Shown in pieces: positions 42,538 to 54,080 of a stretch of 64,000 nt of DNA (the first letter of the stretch is position 1; each line of letters begins with the position of its first letter). The notes beneath the pieces are model-generated. The model saw only the letters and a program-made list of their open reading frames with translations. It did not search any database and was not told the DNA's origin. The stretch comes from Siderastrea radians (taxonomy: Eukaryota > Cnidaria > Anthozoa > Scleractinia > Rhizangiidae): the NCBI GenBank assembly GCA_964017195.1, contig OZ024887.1, positions 66,206,228-66,270,227 on the forward strand. The letters run 5' to 3'. Made by a program: the position numbers and the translations under genes.

Positions 42538-43976
42538 TATTATTCAACAAATTGTCACTATGCCCATATATGGTAAGGAAGCCCTCAATATCTGTCATCC
42601 GTACATGACAGATATCCTGCGATATACGTAAATGACCATATTTGGAAGTGCACTGCAGATTTTCTTTCATTGCTTGTTTGGCGGACATTTTGAAAAGCGA
42701 GGCAGTTTTAGCAGTGTTCTCCGGAAATTTTAACTCCCTGGAAGAAACTTTCCACGATTAAATGCTCTCAAAATGTCAACAAGTATTTGCTTTAGCTCAC
42801 AAAGATATCCAGAGGTTGACTTGGAATTTTCATAGTGAGAACTCAACCAAGAAAATGGTATTGCGAACGAAGCAGCACACTTGCTCATGGAAAGTTGTAA
42901 AGTTGAAAAGACTTTAGTTCACAGGAAGAGGACTTATTCTCGGTAAGGTAGCAGTATTTTTTACTCTGTCTTCTCATTTCCAAACATGAGTTTGTAAATA
43001 AGTCTTTTTTAAGTGAACGGTAGTAAACTTCGTATTCTTGAAGTTCTGTTTTGATTTTTATTACGTATTGCTAGCTTTTAGCGTTTTCATCATAGAACCA
43101 TAGTTTTTCTCGTTTTGAAAATGGTAGTCGATGAGAATTTGTTGAATAATAAAACAATTCTCCTGCTCAATCTTGCGGAATATCCCCTGATTTAGCCAAC
43201 TCGGCCTACGGCCTCGTCGGCTAAGTATCAGGTGATATTCCGCGCGATTTCGCAGGATAATTGTTAAATACTTAGCCGACGAGGCCGTAGGCCGAGTTGG
43301 CTAAATCAGGGGATATTTCGCAAGATTGAGCAGGATAATTGTTTTATTATTCAACAAATTCCCATCGACTACCATTTTCAGAACGAGAAAAACTACGGCT
43401 CTATGATAAAAACGCTAAAAGCTAGCAACACATAAAGCTTAATAAAAATCAAAACAGAACTTCAAGAAATCGAAGTTTACTGCCGTTCACTTAAAAAGAC
43501 TTATTTACAAACTCATGTTTGGAAATGACAAGACAAAGGAAAAAAAATACTGCTACCTTACCGAGAATAAGTCCTCTTCCTGTGAATTAAAATCTTTTCA
43601 ACTTTAGTCTTTACAACTTTCCGTGAGCAAGTCTGCTGCTTCGTTCGCAAAAGCATTTTCTTGGTTGAGTTCTCACTATGAAAATTCCAAGTCAACCTCT
43701 GGATATCTTTGTGAGCTGAAGCAAACGCTTGCTGACATTTTGAGAGCATTTAATCGTGGAAAGTTTCTTCCAGAGAGTTAAAATTTACGAAGAACACTGC
43801 TAAAACTGCCTCGCTTTTCAAAATGGCCGCCAAACAAGCAATGAAAGAAAATCTGCAGTGCACTTCCAAATATGGTCATTTACGTATATCGCAGGATATC
43901 TGTCATGTACGGATGACAGATATCGAGGGCTTCCTTACCATATATGGGCATAGTGACAATTTGTTGAATAATAATA
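42538..43976. repeat. 1.4-kb palindrome (two ~690-bp inverted arms)
   Basis: Left arm 42538-43227 and right arm 43269-43976 are inverted copies with a few percent difference; the loop is 41 bp. The centre is CTCGTCGGCTAAGTA / TACTTAGCCGACGAG. The loop sequence (GATATTCCGCGCGATTTCGC) is itself an inverted copy of the left flank at 42500-42535. Each arm carries the same short ORF beginning near AAGCAATGAAAGAAAATCTG. Lies within the outer transposon. Confidence 0.85.
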
Positions 43977-44437
43977 AACGATAACATGCGCGTGCTTCGT
44001 TTGAGTCTCGTTTCTCCCTAGCCGTTAAAAAATAACATTGAAGGCGACCAGCGTCAAATTCAGAACCTAGTGAACTCTTTATCAGATAAAAAATTCTAAA
44101 CCGAAGAAAAAACTTACAAGCGACCAAATAAACAACTGATTGCAAGCTACAAAGGCAGCCGATTTCGAACGTGCGTTGCACTACAAAGTGGTCTCTTTTT
44201 TACCTTCTCCGGGTTCCGGGTTTTTAAGATGTTAGGGCAAAGAAGTTCTTGTGCTTACTTGCGGACCGGACATCTTACCACAAAGAAGTTCTTGCGGTTT
44301 TAACTTCTAAACGCAAAGAAGTTCTTGCGGCTTGCAGTATTCAAGCGCAAGCGTCCCGCAAGTAGCCGCAAGAAGTTCCCGGCTTGCGGACGCAAAAAGA
44401 AGTTCTTGCGCGTGCATTATTTTTGGGCTGTACTGTA

Positions 44438-46123
44438 TGCGCATGCGTCTTATATAAGACAGTACCGCTCTTGAGTACCCGTACCACAAGCTTTACAGCA
44501 CTTTGTTCGTATGTTAAGCCAACTGACTATCACGAACATAGCCGGCGGTCGCCATAGCGACGGCCGGTTAATTAGTGAATTACAAAGATTTCTCTCACTG
44601 AGAAAAATTCTGTCTTTACACTGTAAAAGATATGTCTTTCACATGTAAATATATCGATTAAGTCACCTTTGCTAACATCTTTTCCTTGTTTAAGTGATGA
44701 ATGAACTGTTTGTCCTTGGTATATAGTAGAAACATTTTCGGAATTCTCCTTGGAAATCTTCGGTAGTCTTTGGAAATCTTCGGAAATGGTCGGAAACATT
44801 CGAATGATCTTCGGACTGCTTTCCGACAATTTTGGAGCCGACTGGAAGATTTTGTTTCTTTCTGGATGAAATTTACTGTTACAGTAAATTTGTTACTGTT
44901 AGTGTTAAAATGCCTAAAATTTAACTGTTTTATGTTACAGAGGCCAAAAATTAAGTGTTAAGTGTTATCGAGGTACCCCCATTCAGATCCTCCTGCACGC
45001 TTATGTATTAAAAATCAAATTTTGTCTTGAAAAGGTGGGCCCTGTTAAGGGTCTTAGAGGTAAGCTCAGTATCAAAATAAAAAGTCCCTTTAACGGTTTG
45101 AACCTAAAAGGCCCTTGTAGGAAGGGAAATTAAACTTTGTTTTAGTGTTTCTTTCACCAGGATTACTTATCTTAAGCCTGATATAACTGTAGGTTAGGAG
45201 ATGGGTTGAAATTGTACAAGGTTCTAGAGATTGTAAAGGATACGGCAACCTACCTTCGCGGGAGTCCTTTGAAAAAAAAATTCGTATGGGCACCAGTTTC
45301 AGAGAAAATGTAACAAAATATTTTACAGTCATTCAAATTTATCGTTCACGCAGGAGCGATGGAAGACGCGCTGATGAAAACGTAGACGTTTTTAAAGAAA
45401 TATTTTTGTAAACGCATCATTTTAATGTGGACGATTGAAAACGGAGGCTTTTGAGTAACGATTAACATTGAAACGACGCTTAGCTGCGTCGCAATGTTTA
45501 CACAAATCCCTAGGTTTAGTTAAGCCACGATTCAGAAACACCCATCAGTTAAACCACTTGTTCGCGGTTAGTTCAAAGCCTCATTGTAAATTTTTTTTTG
45601 CGACGAGACAAAAACCAATTTTTAACCCTTTTGCAGGAATTTAATGGCACCCAACGATTGTTAGGGTCAGATTGGGTTCCCGATTATGGCTCCTGATTGG
45701 GTTGTTATTTCACCTCGGTTGGGAGCTGCTTTGAGTGTAACCGCTATCACCTTGGTATAAGAAACGCCACTGTAAATTAACTGCTGCAGAATTACCGCTG
45801 TAAATAGTTTTTACCACTAGATTGTGTATACATCTTATTCAATATCTTGAATGCATTTTTGAGCTTTTAATTTTTTTCTTAGAAAGTTTAATTTTAGGAA
45901 TACTAATCCCTAATTTAATTGAAGAAAAAGAAAATTTTAGAATTCCCTTCAACCTAGGGCCACAAATTTGCGTGCCATTTTAGATTACCGTAGATCACAG
46001 GCAGCCCGAGCTCACGTCTCGAGAAAGCGCAAAATAAATGATTTATCATTCCATTCATAGAAGTGTTTTGTGAGTTAGGATGTGACCTTTCAACGAAAGC
46101 GGTATTGGGTTACACGCCCACCG
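44438..46123. other. Intergenic stretch with repeat fragments
   Basis: Contains the palindromic GCCGGCGGTCGCCATAGCGA (44543), the GTGTTAAGTGTTATCGAG repeat (44950), and a solo CCCGATTATGGCTCCTGA terminus (45678-45695). No gene supported. Confidence 0.45.
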
Positions 46124-46271
46124 TTGAATGAATGAACGAACGAACGGATGAATGAATGAATGAATGAATGAATGAATGAATGAATGAACGAACGAATGAA
46201 TGAATGGATGGATGGATGGATGGATGGATGGATGGATGGATGGATGGATGAATGAATGAATGAATGAATGA
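46124..46271. repeat. TGAA/TGGA microsatellite at a LINE 3' end
   Basis: About 148 bp of tandem tetramers: TGAA, then ACGA variants, a TGGA/GATG block (46205-46245), then TGAA again. It directly follows (on the minus strand) the LINE 3' end, as L2/CR1-like LINEs end in tetramer tails. Confidence 0.8.
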
Positions 46272-47215
46272 GTTAGTAACTTTATTTGTGTCAAAGTGCA
46301 ATCAGTAAAATAATAAATTGCCAATTTTTTTCGACGAAACAAACATCTATAACTCTAAAACTTAAAGATGGTAATAACAATCCATACAGTAACAGGGGGT
46401 ACACATATAAAAGCATCATGCATTACATATACTACAGTTAGAGCAAGCATCCTCAATCAAAACAGTCAGATCTTTTTCTCTTATTCTCTTTCTAAAATTG
46501 TCGATAGTTGGTCTCTTTCTGTCACTAGAGCTTAGTCTCGAGCAAGGGTAGGGATCAAGATATCGTGCGAGAGTGTTTGCCGTAGCGAACTGAGCGGACC
46601 TGAGCGAACTGAGCCTTGTGCAACTTAGGAGAGCAGCATAAGTGTCTGTCTTTGAGTTAAAAAATGGCTCTTAGAACACGTTCCTGTACCCTTTCAAACT
46701 TGCGCCTGTAGAACAGTTTACAAAAGTGCCATACTGTCTGAAAGTACGTCAAATGCGAAAGTATTGCAGATCGATATAAGTGGAGTTTGGCCTCCGTGGT
46801 AACACGTTGCGAAGTCTCATTAGTACCCCAACTTTCTGGCTAGCCTTTTCGCATATATCGCTAATATGATCTCGGAAGGAAGGCTCACTATCCATGTTAA
46901 ATCCAGGGATCTTTAAGTTCGTATTTGGTTTAATTTGTTGATTTTCAATTTTCAGGGTGCACGTATCCCTTGTGTCGTTATCATCCAGGTGGGGCGCTAT
47001 GACCACAATCTGGTATTTGTTCGGATTGGCCTGGTCTGTGATGGAGGAGATTGGTCTTATACCACTGTGATACATTTTGTGACTCTTTCTTAAGGGCAGA
47101 AGCTGCAAACTCAATACTTGTTCCACTGAAGTATTTTTGATGGTCATCCGCATACATTCGCCACATTGTGTTGATCTTTTTCGACATCCTCGTTTACTCT
47201 GATGGAGATGTTTGT
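46272..47215 (-). mobile_element. 5'-truncated LINE with reverse-transcriptase remnant
   Basis: The minus strand encodes the RT motif MYADDHQKYFS (ORF 46981-47187) and, in another frame, NTNLKIPGFNMDSEPSFRDH and ICEKASQKVGVLMRLRNVLP (ORF 46749-47153), the region after motif C in CR1/L2/Jockey-type LINEs. Degraded coding-like sequence continues to about 46500 (KLERVQERVL-like). At least two frameshifts. Ends in the tetramer tail. Confidence 0.7.
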
Positions 47216-47424
47216 AGCCTCTTTACCAATTGAGCTTATAGGAATAGGTTGCATGTAAAGCTAAATCCAATCGCATAAGTAAAAAGTGGCGTAAAGTCAT
47301 GGTGACTGCGAATCGCTGGCAGATATTAGCCCTCTTGTCTTTTCAACGCCTACTGGAATATGTTACAAAAAAAAGCATGGGTTCCAATCGAGTCAACCGA
47401 GGATGAAGTTTGTCGAGCGGTGTG

Positions 47425-47735
47425 CTCAGGCAAAAAAAAAAAACAACAACAACTTTATTTATACAAGTTAGATTCAAAGCTAGAAGCTAACTGTGGGGCC
47501 GTTTATATGAAACAAATATCTCAATTAGATACAGCACGTTTAAGAACCCCTAATGGTGGGATAGGCTGGCCAGCTGGCTATTCATTGCGTGGAGGAGTTG
47601 ATTTAGGGACCACATCAGCCAGTGGCAGGAAGGAGGGTTTGAATCTGGGGCCTCCGGATTACAAGTCCAGCGAGCAAATCACAGGCCACGCTTGCCTCAC
47701 TAGACACGCTGTAGACTTGTTCTCAGCAATTTAAT
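47425..47735 (-). mobile_element. SINE/LINE tail with tRNA-like box
   Basis: An A-run with (CAA)n at 47436-47455 and the sequence ACTTTATTTATACAAG mark a retroposon 3' tail read on the minus strand. GGTTTGAATCTGGGGCCTCC and GGATTACAAGTCCAGCG near 47640 are similar to a tRNA-derived head in the opposite orientation. Confidence 0.4.
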
Positions 47736-48378
47736 GTTCACAGAAATACAACTTGATACGTTCTTTTAGCTGGTGTGCGTGGAACTTAATATTTGCTGAA
47801 GCTTTCAATTTATTTTATTTTAATTTTTGCTGTGTTGTTTACCTTTCGTGTTTCGCAAAAGGCAGTGTCTAGATGCCCGGCAGCCGGGCACAGACTTTTC
47901 AAAGGATTCAAAGGATTTCAACTAAAACGGTTATTCAAACGTTCTGGAAGTATTCGATATTTGTTTAGAATTGCCAAGCGATTCAGAAAAGCATTTTGAT
48001 TTTGTAATTGACGAATTTTCCGAGCTTGCGCGTACTATAAAATCGCTATGTTCGCGAAAATTAGACTATTTGCGGTTTGACCCGCCAGTCAGAAACTCTC
48101 ACAGAATTTGGACGGAAATTCTCATCTAAACCTCCTGGTATTATTCGAAGTTTGTTTGTAATAACCAAGCGATTCAATAAGTCAATTTGGTTCAGTGCAT
48201 TTGACGATTTTCCTGACCTTGAGGATACTGTAGAACAGCTAGCTCAACCGCTACCGCTGCTACCGGACCCGAGCTGTTCCTCCACTATAGTGACATGTCA
48301 TAGTGACTTGCCGAGCATTTTATTAGCTTATCAGTACAGGAGACGTGTGCAGAGATTTCACAGTCATTTTTCGAATTA
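47736..48378. other. Stretch with a diverged ~200-bp duplication
   Basis: 47925-48060 and 48130-48260 share GCCAAGCGATTCA, TTGACGA(A/T)TTTTCC and related words in the same order. Short open frames occur (for example DEFSELARTIKSLCSRKL), but none is recognisable. Confidence 0.35.
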
Positions 48379-49740
48379 GGGAGCGGTCATTAATTATTGG
48401 GGGGGGGGGGGGGGGGGAGGGCCGGTAAATTTCACAAAGGAGGGCCCAAAAATATTAACCCTCCCTCAAATTAAGGTCAAAAAATCTTAACCCTCCACAC
48501 AACATCAGCCCAAACAATTGTGACCCTCCCCCAAAATGGGATTGGTCGCTATTCGATTTGTTCTAACATGGAAGTCAATTTGAACACTTGAACAATTTTG
48601 GTGAGATACCAATAAGCTAATCAGCAGGGACATAGCGTGCGATGTTTAAGCTGTACGCACGAAGAGAGTATTTCGAGAACCGGAGGCTCCCCCTCTAGAA
48701 AATTTTGAAATATGGGGTCTAGGAAATGCCATTTTCTGCGTTTTTTCGGGGGACATTTTCAATAACTAAATACGTAGTAAAACGCAACAGTAGTTGTTTA
48801 TTTTATTTATGTGTCAGCCAATTTCGGTAAGGCTACAGAATGACAAAAAAAGGAAAAATAATGACGCCATTGTTGACAGTTCCGAGCAAAGTCTACCATT
48901 CAGACAGGTAAACTCTGTTACTACACCGTCAATGTCAACGTCCTTCATCTTATGGATGTGTAGAATTAAGGGAGCTCAATCTCTTGTCACTCATGGTACT
49001 TCAAAGAGGAGTTTTCAGCCTCATCACCAGCACAAAAGCTACGTTCAGCAGTGCATGTTGAGACAAGATACGTTAACAGTGTTACAAGCACAACATATAC
49101 TACGGGATAAAACTGGGGGTTTGCGTGGTCAAGAGTCTCAACCAAAGTCTTTGGCCTTACATGCTGATCATTTCCGTTCCATTTTTGTGCCTCCATCTTG
49201 TGACCTCGGCTTTGAACTTGTCCCCAGTGATCTCCGTATCACTTCGTAATAGCTGTAGACGTGACCCGTTTATTGACATTCACTATTATTCACAGTGTTT
49301 CTTTCCATTCGTAATGGAATAATGAAACATTTTACATAAAGTTGCATCACTATGATACGAAATAATATAACAATTTAATGATAAAAATGCCTTCAGGCAA
49401 TAGAAATATATTTTTCTCGCATTTCAGCTCTACGCCTGTGCGTACATGCGTATATGGACGCTACGCCCCTGAATTCAGAGAAGTATTAAAAGACAACGGC
49501 AAATAACCCGTGGCAAAGTGTGCCCAGACGCAAGTGCGCAGCCAGGTGAACTTGGTTCCGAATTAGTATAAACGCTTTAAAAACATGAAGACAGGTGTGT
49601 ATTTAAAAACGCTGCCAAGAAAACATTCAAATGGTTGAAATTGTGACATTCAAAGCATTCCAGAGTTATTTTTGCAGCGGCATTTCTTTTACCATCTGGT
49701 GACTAGTGATTAAATAGAAACATTGAAATTTCCCGCTCCG

Positions 49741-50058
49741 TCATGAAAACTCCAAAGCCCTTGCTCTCCCCTTCCACGTCCTGCAAGTTCGACCAGATCT
49801 TGTTGTATGTAAAAGTGTGGTAATGCTCTCCTCCTCCTCCTCCTCCTCCTCCCCCTCTTCCACAACTGCTTCGCCTTCGTCTTCGATTTTATCATACACT
49901 TTGTCAAAATCCCCTCTATCGTCAATATCACTTCCAATTTCCTGCACCACAACATCGTCATCATCACCCTCATCATCATCGTCGCTATCACTGTCTTTGG
50001 GAACTTGAAGGCTATCGGGAACCAGCGACCTATCGATGTCTGCTGTTATGACATCCAC
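49741..50058 (-). CDS. Acidic ORF ending in TRSGR, within the 2.5-kb element
   Basis: 105 codons, about 40% D/E (DSDSDDDDEGDDDD, then GEEEEEEEE), ending TTRSGRTCRTWKGRARALEF. The arrangement acidic block then TRSGR resembles 34027-34437. The acidic block is also a low-complexity CTC/ATC repeat, so part may be microsatellite slippage. Function unknown. Confidence 0.3.
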   Translation of the reverse strand: MDVITADIDRSLVPDSLQVPKDSDSDDDDEGDDDDVVVQEIGSDIDDRGDFDKVYDKIEDEGEAVVEEGEEEEEEEESITTLLHTTRSGRTCRTWKGRARALEFS

Positions 50059-50275
50059 TTTTTCTCGTTTTAACGTCTCCCTTTGATTGCTTCAACTTCC
50101 GCTTAGCAATGTACATGTCCAGTACAGCAACTTTCAGGTTTTGAATTTTCGTTCTCTGTATATGGCTTCGTAATCTTCGTAATCTTCAAAGCGTTTCCGC
50201 TTCTCTTCTCGGCAGGTTTGCACACTTCCTTCTCTCCGCTCTCCGAGCAAATAAAATCTGTAATTTAAGATCCTT

Positions 50276-50569
50276 TTGCAGGATGGATTTCTCCTTCGGG
50301 AAAATCATGTACCCAAACCACATGACTCGGGAACTATCAGGCAGAACTTGCTGTGTATAGAAACTATTGAAACATCCCTTAAAAAGCTTGAAAAAGATCT
50401 CAAGGAACAACTCAAAACAACCATACACTCTTCTGGCCAGATTTTGATTGGGCGCAAAACTGCTCATGACTTTGACGAATTGTTTGAATTGCAATGCCAT
50501 GAAAAGGGAATTAGACAGTGTACGCTCTGGACTAGTCGAGCTGCAGCAAACTTGCGAATCAGCGTTTAA
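50276..50569 (+). CDS. Unrecognised helical ORF within the 2.5-kb element
   Basis: 97 codons with an amphipathic segment ETIETSLKKLEKDLKEQLKT and even composition. No start context or domain identified; could be an exon of the element's gene. Confidence 0.25.
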   Translation: MQDGFLLRENHVPKPHDSGTIRQNLLCIETIETSLKKLEKDLKEQLKTTIHSSGQILIGRKTAHDFDELFELQCHEKGIRQCTLWTSRAAANLRISV

Positions 50570-50902
50570 ACACACCTTTTTCTGCGACGAAAAAGAAGTC
50601 GCGATCAAGTAAACAACTGCCAGCATTCAAAGCGTGCTGAGTGCTGGTAGTGGTCGGATATTTCTTAGGCGGAGCACGCTTCATAACATAGCTAGAATGG
50701 TCGGTTGAAGTCGACCTCTGTTAAGAAATGTATATATTTATATAAAAAAAAATATGTTGTTAAAACAGGCTCCCAAACATTTGTCACCCTCCCTTAGCGT
50801 AAGCTCAAAAACATATGACCCTCTCCAAATGGGAGCCCAAAAAACCCTGGCCCTCCCCCTAAATTTACCGGCCCTCCCCCCCAATAATTAATGATCGCTC
50901 CC

Positions 50903-51980
50903 TCCCTGAACTAAAATTTTTGTGTTGACACACAAACCAATGAAAAGCGTTTTTTCTTTCCATGAATCTGGTGTATTTTAATCGTGTCTATTATATTTAA
51001 TTAACATGTACCAAACACTGAGATAACGTAAAACATTAACATAAAGATGAATGATGATGGCCTACAAAGGCTTTGCGAGTTAACTGTGGATTTACTCCCG
51101 AGTCATTGTTCGATATAACGAGAGTTCGAATTAGCCAGCAAAAGGAAGTAACCGGTCAACCAAGACTCAGTTCTAAATGGCGGGCCTGAGATAGCCGACA
51201 TTCGAGACAAATGGGTCTAACGTACCCAAATTCTTAGGTAACGAAAAGCTTAAGCAAAACAAAAAGCACAATACTTTAAATCAGAAATAATTACAAATTG
51301 CAGTGGACATGATTTTGCACTTATCCTTTTTTTCAGTTCAAAACAACATGTCTCACCAACGACGCCTTCCTTGAAAATCAATGAAAACGAAAAGGATATA
51401 AACTTTCGCGTGAGTGATTTGCTTCGAGTGTCTACTTTGATTCCCGTGAAAAGTGCCTCGCGACTGACTTCGAAGAAGTTACTATTTCTAGACAGTTTCT
51501 GTATCAAGCACAAAAATTCTGGCAAAAAATATATATATATGGGTACATTTAGGCCGTGCCAGTTTGCAATATATTTCGACAGAGAGTAAGTCAACCATTA
51601 TAACACAGGGAAATGAGCGATTTATCGGTTGCAACTTTGTACAACAATTTTACATACATCACATTAAGGATCAGTGAGATTAATGGCAGTGAGACAACAA
51701 ACACCCAACTAAATAATTCTTTAGCCCCATCGATCGAACTGTTAAATGACAAATGGCTATGATGATCAATGCACACGTGAGCTAAATATCGAACGTTTAA
51801 ATTTTCGCTTTCGCACGTTTAGGTTTCGTCCGGTGATTTTGAACGCCTGAACCTTCCGTAGTTAAAGTAGTATGCGCAATTTGTTCATGATCAATTTAAA
51901 AACTTCCACCTTACTCGGCTTAGCTTTTCTTGGCAACAGACAAAACGGTCCAATCTTTGGTTTAAAACCCTACTCTAAAC
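50903..51980. other. Intergenic stretch without a supported gene
   Basis: AT-rich. A TATATATATGGG tract lies at 51530. Nothing recognisable. Confidence 0.4.
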
Positions 51981-52944
51981 TGATGCATGCATGTAATTTT
52001 AATCGAAATGGGACCCAAAAGTAAAAAAGGTTTTGTAGTTGTACTTACCAAGAGCGGCCCGTTATTAGGACAATAGTCTTCGTTAGAAAGGGGAAAGAAA
52101 TGAGCATCTCCTCGGTCGAGTCACTTCATCCGTTTTTTTGAGAAGCACAATCAATTGAACCCTTCTCCTCCCTCTCCTTCTAAATTTTAGAGCAACCCGG
52201 AGCTACCCATTGTGGTTTTCATACTATGCTTCGACTATACTTCGTTGAAGAATTAAAGGTTTTCCAAAATTGACATTGAATCATTGTCGTCATCGCCAGA
52301 TCAAACAAACAAACGGTTCTATCAGACTAAAACAAAGTGATCGAGTTTGTCGCCAGTCTGTTGGTATTTTACGCAAAAGGTACGAAAATCATGTATTCCT
52401 ACTCTTAGTACTACTTATTCTTTAATACTTCGAACCCTCTGGCCTGAAAAGCGTAACTTCAAAAATCCTGGACTTTCCATGTACTTCAAGAAACCAAACA
52501 AGTTAGATCACAAACCCAAACAGCCCGGTAGTCATACTGCAAGCTTATCCGACTCTAAACTGTTGCATGCATGTAATTGTAGACCAAACAGTTCCCGAAC
52601 AAAACAAGGTTTTGTAGTTGTACTTACCACGTGGCCTCTCGCTTGAATCAAAATCGAAACTTTTATATGATCCCTTTATGTGTAACTCTTCCTTACATTC
52701 CTGGAAACCGAAAGCAACTGATTTATCATATTTAACGACGTCATACGTATAAAATACATTTTATGAATCATTTAGGCTATGCCAGGCTATTTACGTTTTC
52801 ACTGAATTGAACGTAAATTCGAATCTGAATTAAAATGGTAAGTTAATACTAACCGTGACTAGACACACTGTAGTAATAGACATTTACCTTGGTAATTCTA
52901 CAACGATAAATCTCACCGTGGTGTTTCTTATGGTAGTTTTGAAA

Positions 52945-53300
52945 GTGAAGCACCCCTAAACGAAGGCCGAAGCAAGAAGCGCCCCAACTCGAAAACGAAA
53001 CAGACCCTTAACTCGAAAAGGAAGCAAGCTAAACTCAGGGTGTATTCATTTGCAGCATACGCGTATAGCTGTCGCATCTGCCCGGTAGAATTTTTCATTG
53101 TTTTGAAGCTTAAAAACAATAAAAATTTCAATGGACTAAATGCCACGGCTATACGTGTATGCCTGCAAATGAATCCACCCCTCGATAACGAAGGGAATTA
53201 ACAAAGCAAGCTAAACTCAAAAACAAAAAACTCTGAAGTCAAAAACGAAGAACTCTGAACTCAAAACTGACACACCCTGAACTCTGAACTCTGAACCCTG
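52945..53300. repeat. Minisatellite CTCGAAAACGAAGCACC, array 1
   Basis: Words like ACTCGAAAACGAA and AACTCTGAA repeat every 15-25 bp on both sides of the MITE at 53037-53182. Related to the array at 54760-55120. Confidence 0.6.
53037..53182. mobile_element. 146-bp MITE with AGGGTG-ATTCATTTGCAG termini
   Basis: AGGGTGTATTCATTTGCAGC at the left and the inverted AGGGGTGGATTCATTTGCAG from the right, extending through CATACGCGTATAGC / CATACACGTATAGC. Inserted inside the minisatellite. Confidence 0.75.
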
Positions 53301-53479
53301 AAGTGGGTCATACGGAGAGGCTCCGCCCGGAAACACACGTGTCTTGGGGGTATGTTGAAGGGCAGGGGTTAAACCTCCCCATATCAAACTTTATTACTGA
53401 GTAAACGACCCTCCACCCCCCGGGAGAGAGGATAAATGAGTTATTATTACCGACAGACAGTAAAACGACTTCATACTTA

Positions 53480-53641
53480 CAGTGGAACCTCGATTTGACG
53501 AAGTGCCGAGGGACTGGGAAAATTGGTTCGTTATATCGAGGTTTTTTTTTCTATACATTACACCATTACTGACCTGAAAAATATCGTTCGTTATACCGAG
53601 GACTTCGTTATATAGAGGTTCGTTAAATCGAGGTTTCACTG
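53480..53641. mobile_element. 162-bp mariner-type MITE
   Basis: CAGTGGAACCTCGATTTGAC and the inverted CAGTGAAACCTCGATTTAAC at the ends, with internal TTCGTTATATCGAGG copies. TA precedes the left end; the right flank reads CA. Confidence 0.75.
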
Positions 53642-53929
53642 CATTTCTCAGGTTATTCTGTTTTGTTTTCAAAATTATTATTTTTTAATATTCCCAGATC
53701 ACAGAAAAAGCACCTTGTATCAGACCAAAACAAATGATCAAGTTTTTTTGTCGCTACAGTGCTGATATTTTACGTCAAAGTTACGAAAATTATATAGTCG
53801 TACTCTCAAAATGGCAAAGGTAAAAGAAATTCAATACAAGGCTTAATATTAGTACTTACCACGAAGCCTCCCGCTTTGCAAAATGAAACTTCTAAAATCG
53901 CACCTCAAGAAAACAAAGAATTTTTTTTT

Positions 53930-54080
53930 TACTTTTTTAAAACGACAACTAGTGAGCAGCACACAGCGACGTATCTTGTTAACTTGCGTTAGTCTCCGAC
54001 TTGTTCGTCTGATCACACGGACCTCATCAGGGAGTTTAACAAGATAATGAAAGGGAACTAGTTTTATACCCATGTTTTAC
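53930..54080. mobile_element. Possible retroelement tail fragment
   Basis: GACTTGTTCGTCTGATCACA followed by CGGACCTCATCAGG has the hairpin-plus-TCAGG look of Penelope-like tails. Weak evidence. Confidence 0.2.

Larger units (their letters stand above)
37502..44435. mobile_element. Outer mariner-type element (TA-flanked), interrupted by nested insertions
   Basis: The right end reads GTGCATTATTTTTGGGCTGT-ACTG|TA. Its inverted match is TACA(A)CCCAAAAATAATGC at 39822-39840, and the first CAG lies at 37502-37504, separated by the inner element. TA flanks lie at 37500-37501 and 44436-44437. Subterminal GCAAGAAGTTCTTGCGGC-like palindromes repeat at both ends (39845-40030 and 44240-44420). Confidence 0.6.
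48379..50902. mobile_element. 2.5-kb TIR element, GGTCATTAATTATTGGGG family
   Basis: GGGAGCGGTCATTAATTATT at 48379 and the inverted AATAATTAATGATCGCTCCC at 50902 are termini followed by G-runs and repeated GGAGGGCC/CCCTCCC-with-AAAAA words. Contains several ORFs (48794-49249 +, 49741-50058 -, 50276-50569 +) of unknown identity. No clear target duplication. Confidence 0.7.

Noticed and set aside
42380..42688. Minus-strand ORF of 102 codons and its mirror at 43558-43749
   Set aside because: Both lie in the arms of the palindrome; the pairing explains the duplicated translation, and no domain is visible.
46055..46342. ORFs made of repeated SFIH/PSIH residues
   Set aside because: They are translations of the tetramer microsatellite and have no independent support.
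49817..50008. Serine-rich plus-strand ORF
   Set aside because: It is the complement of the acidic minus-strand ORF, caused by CTC/ATC simple repeats.
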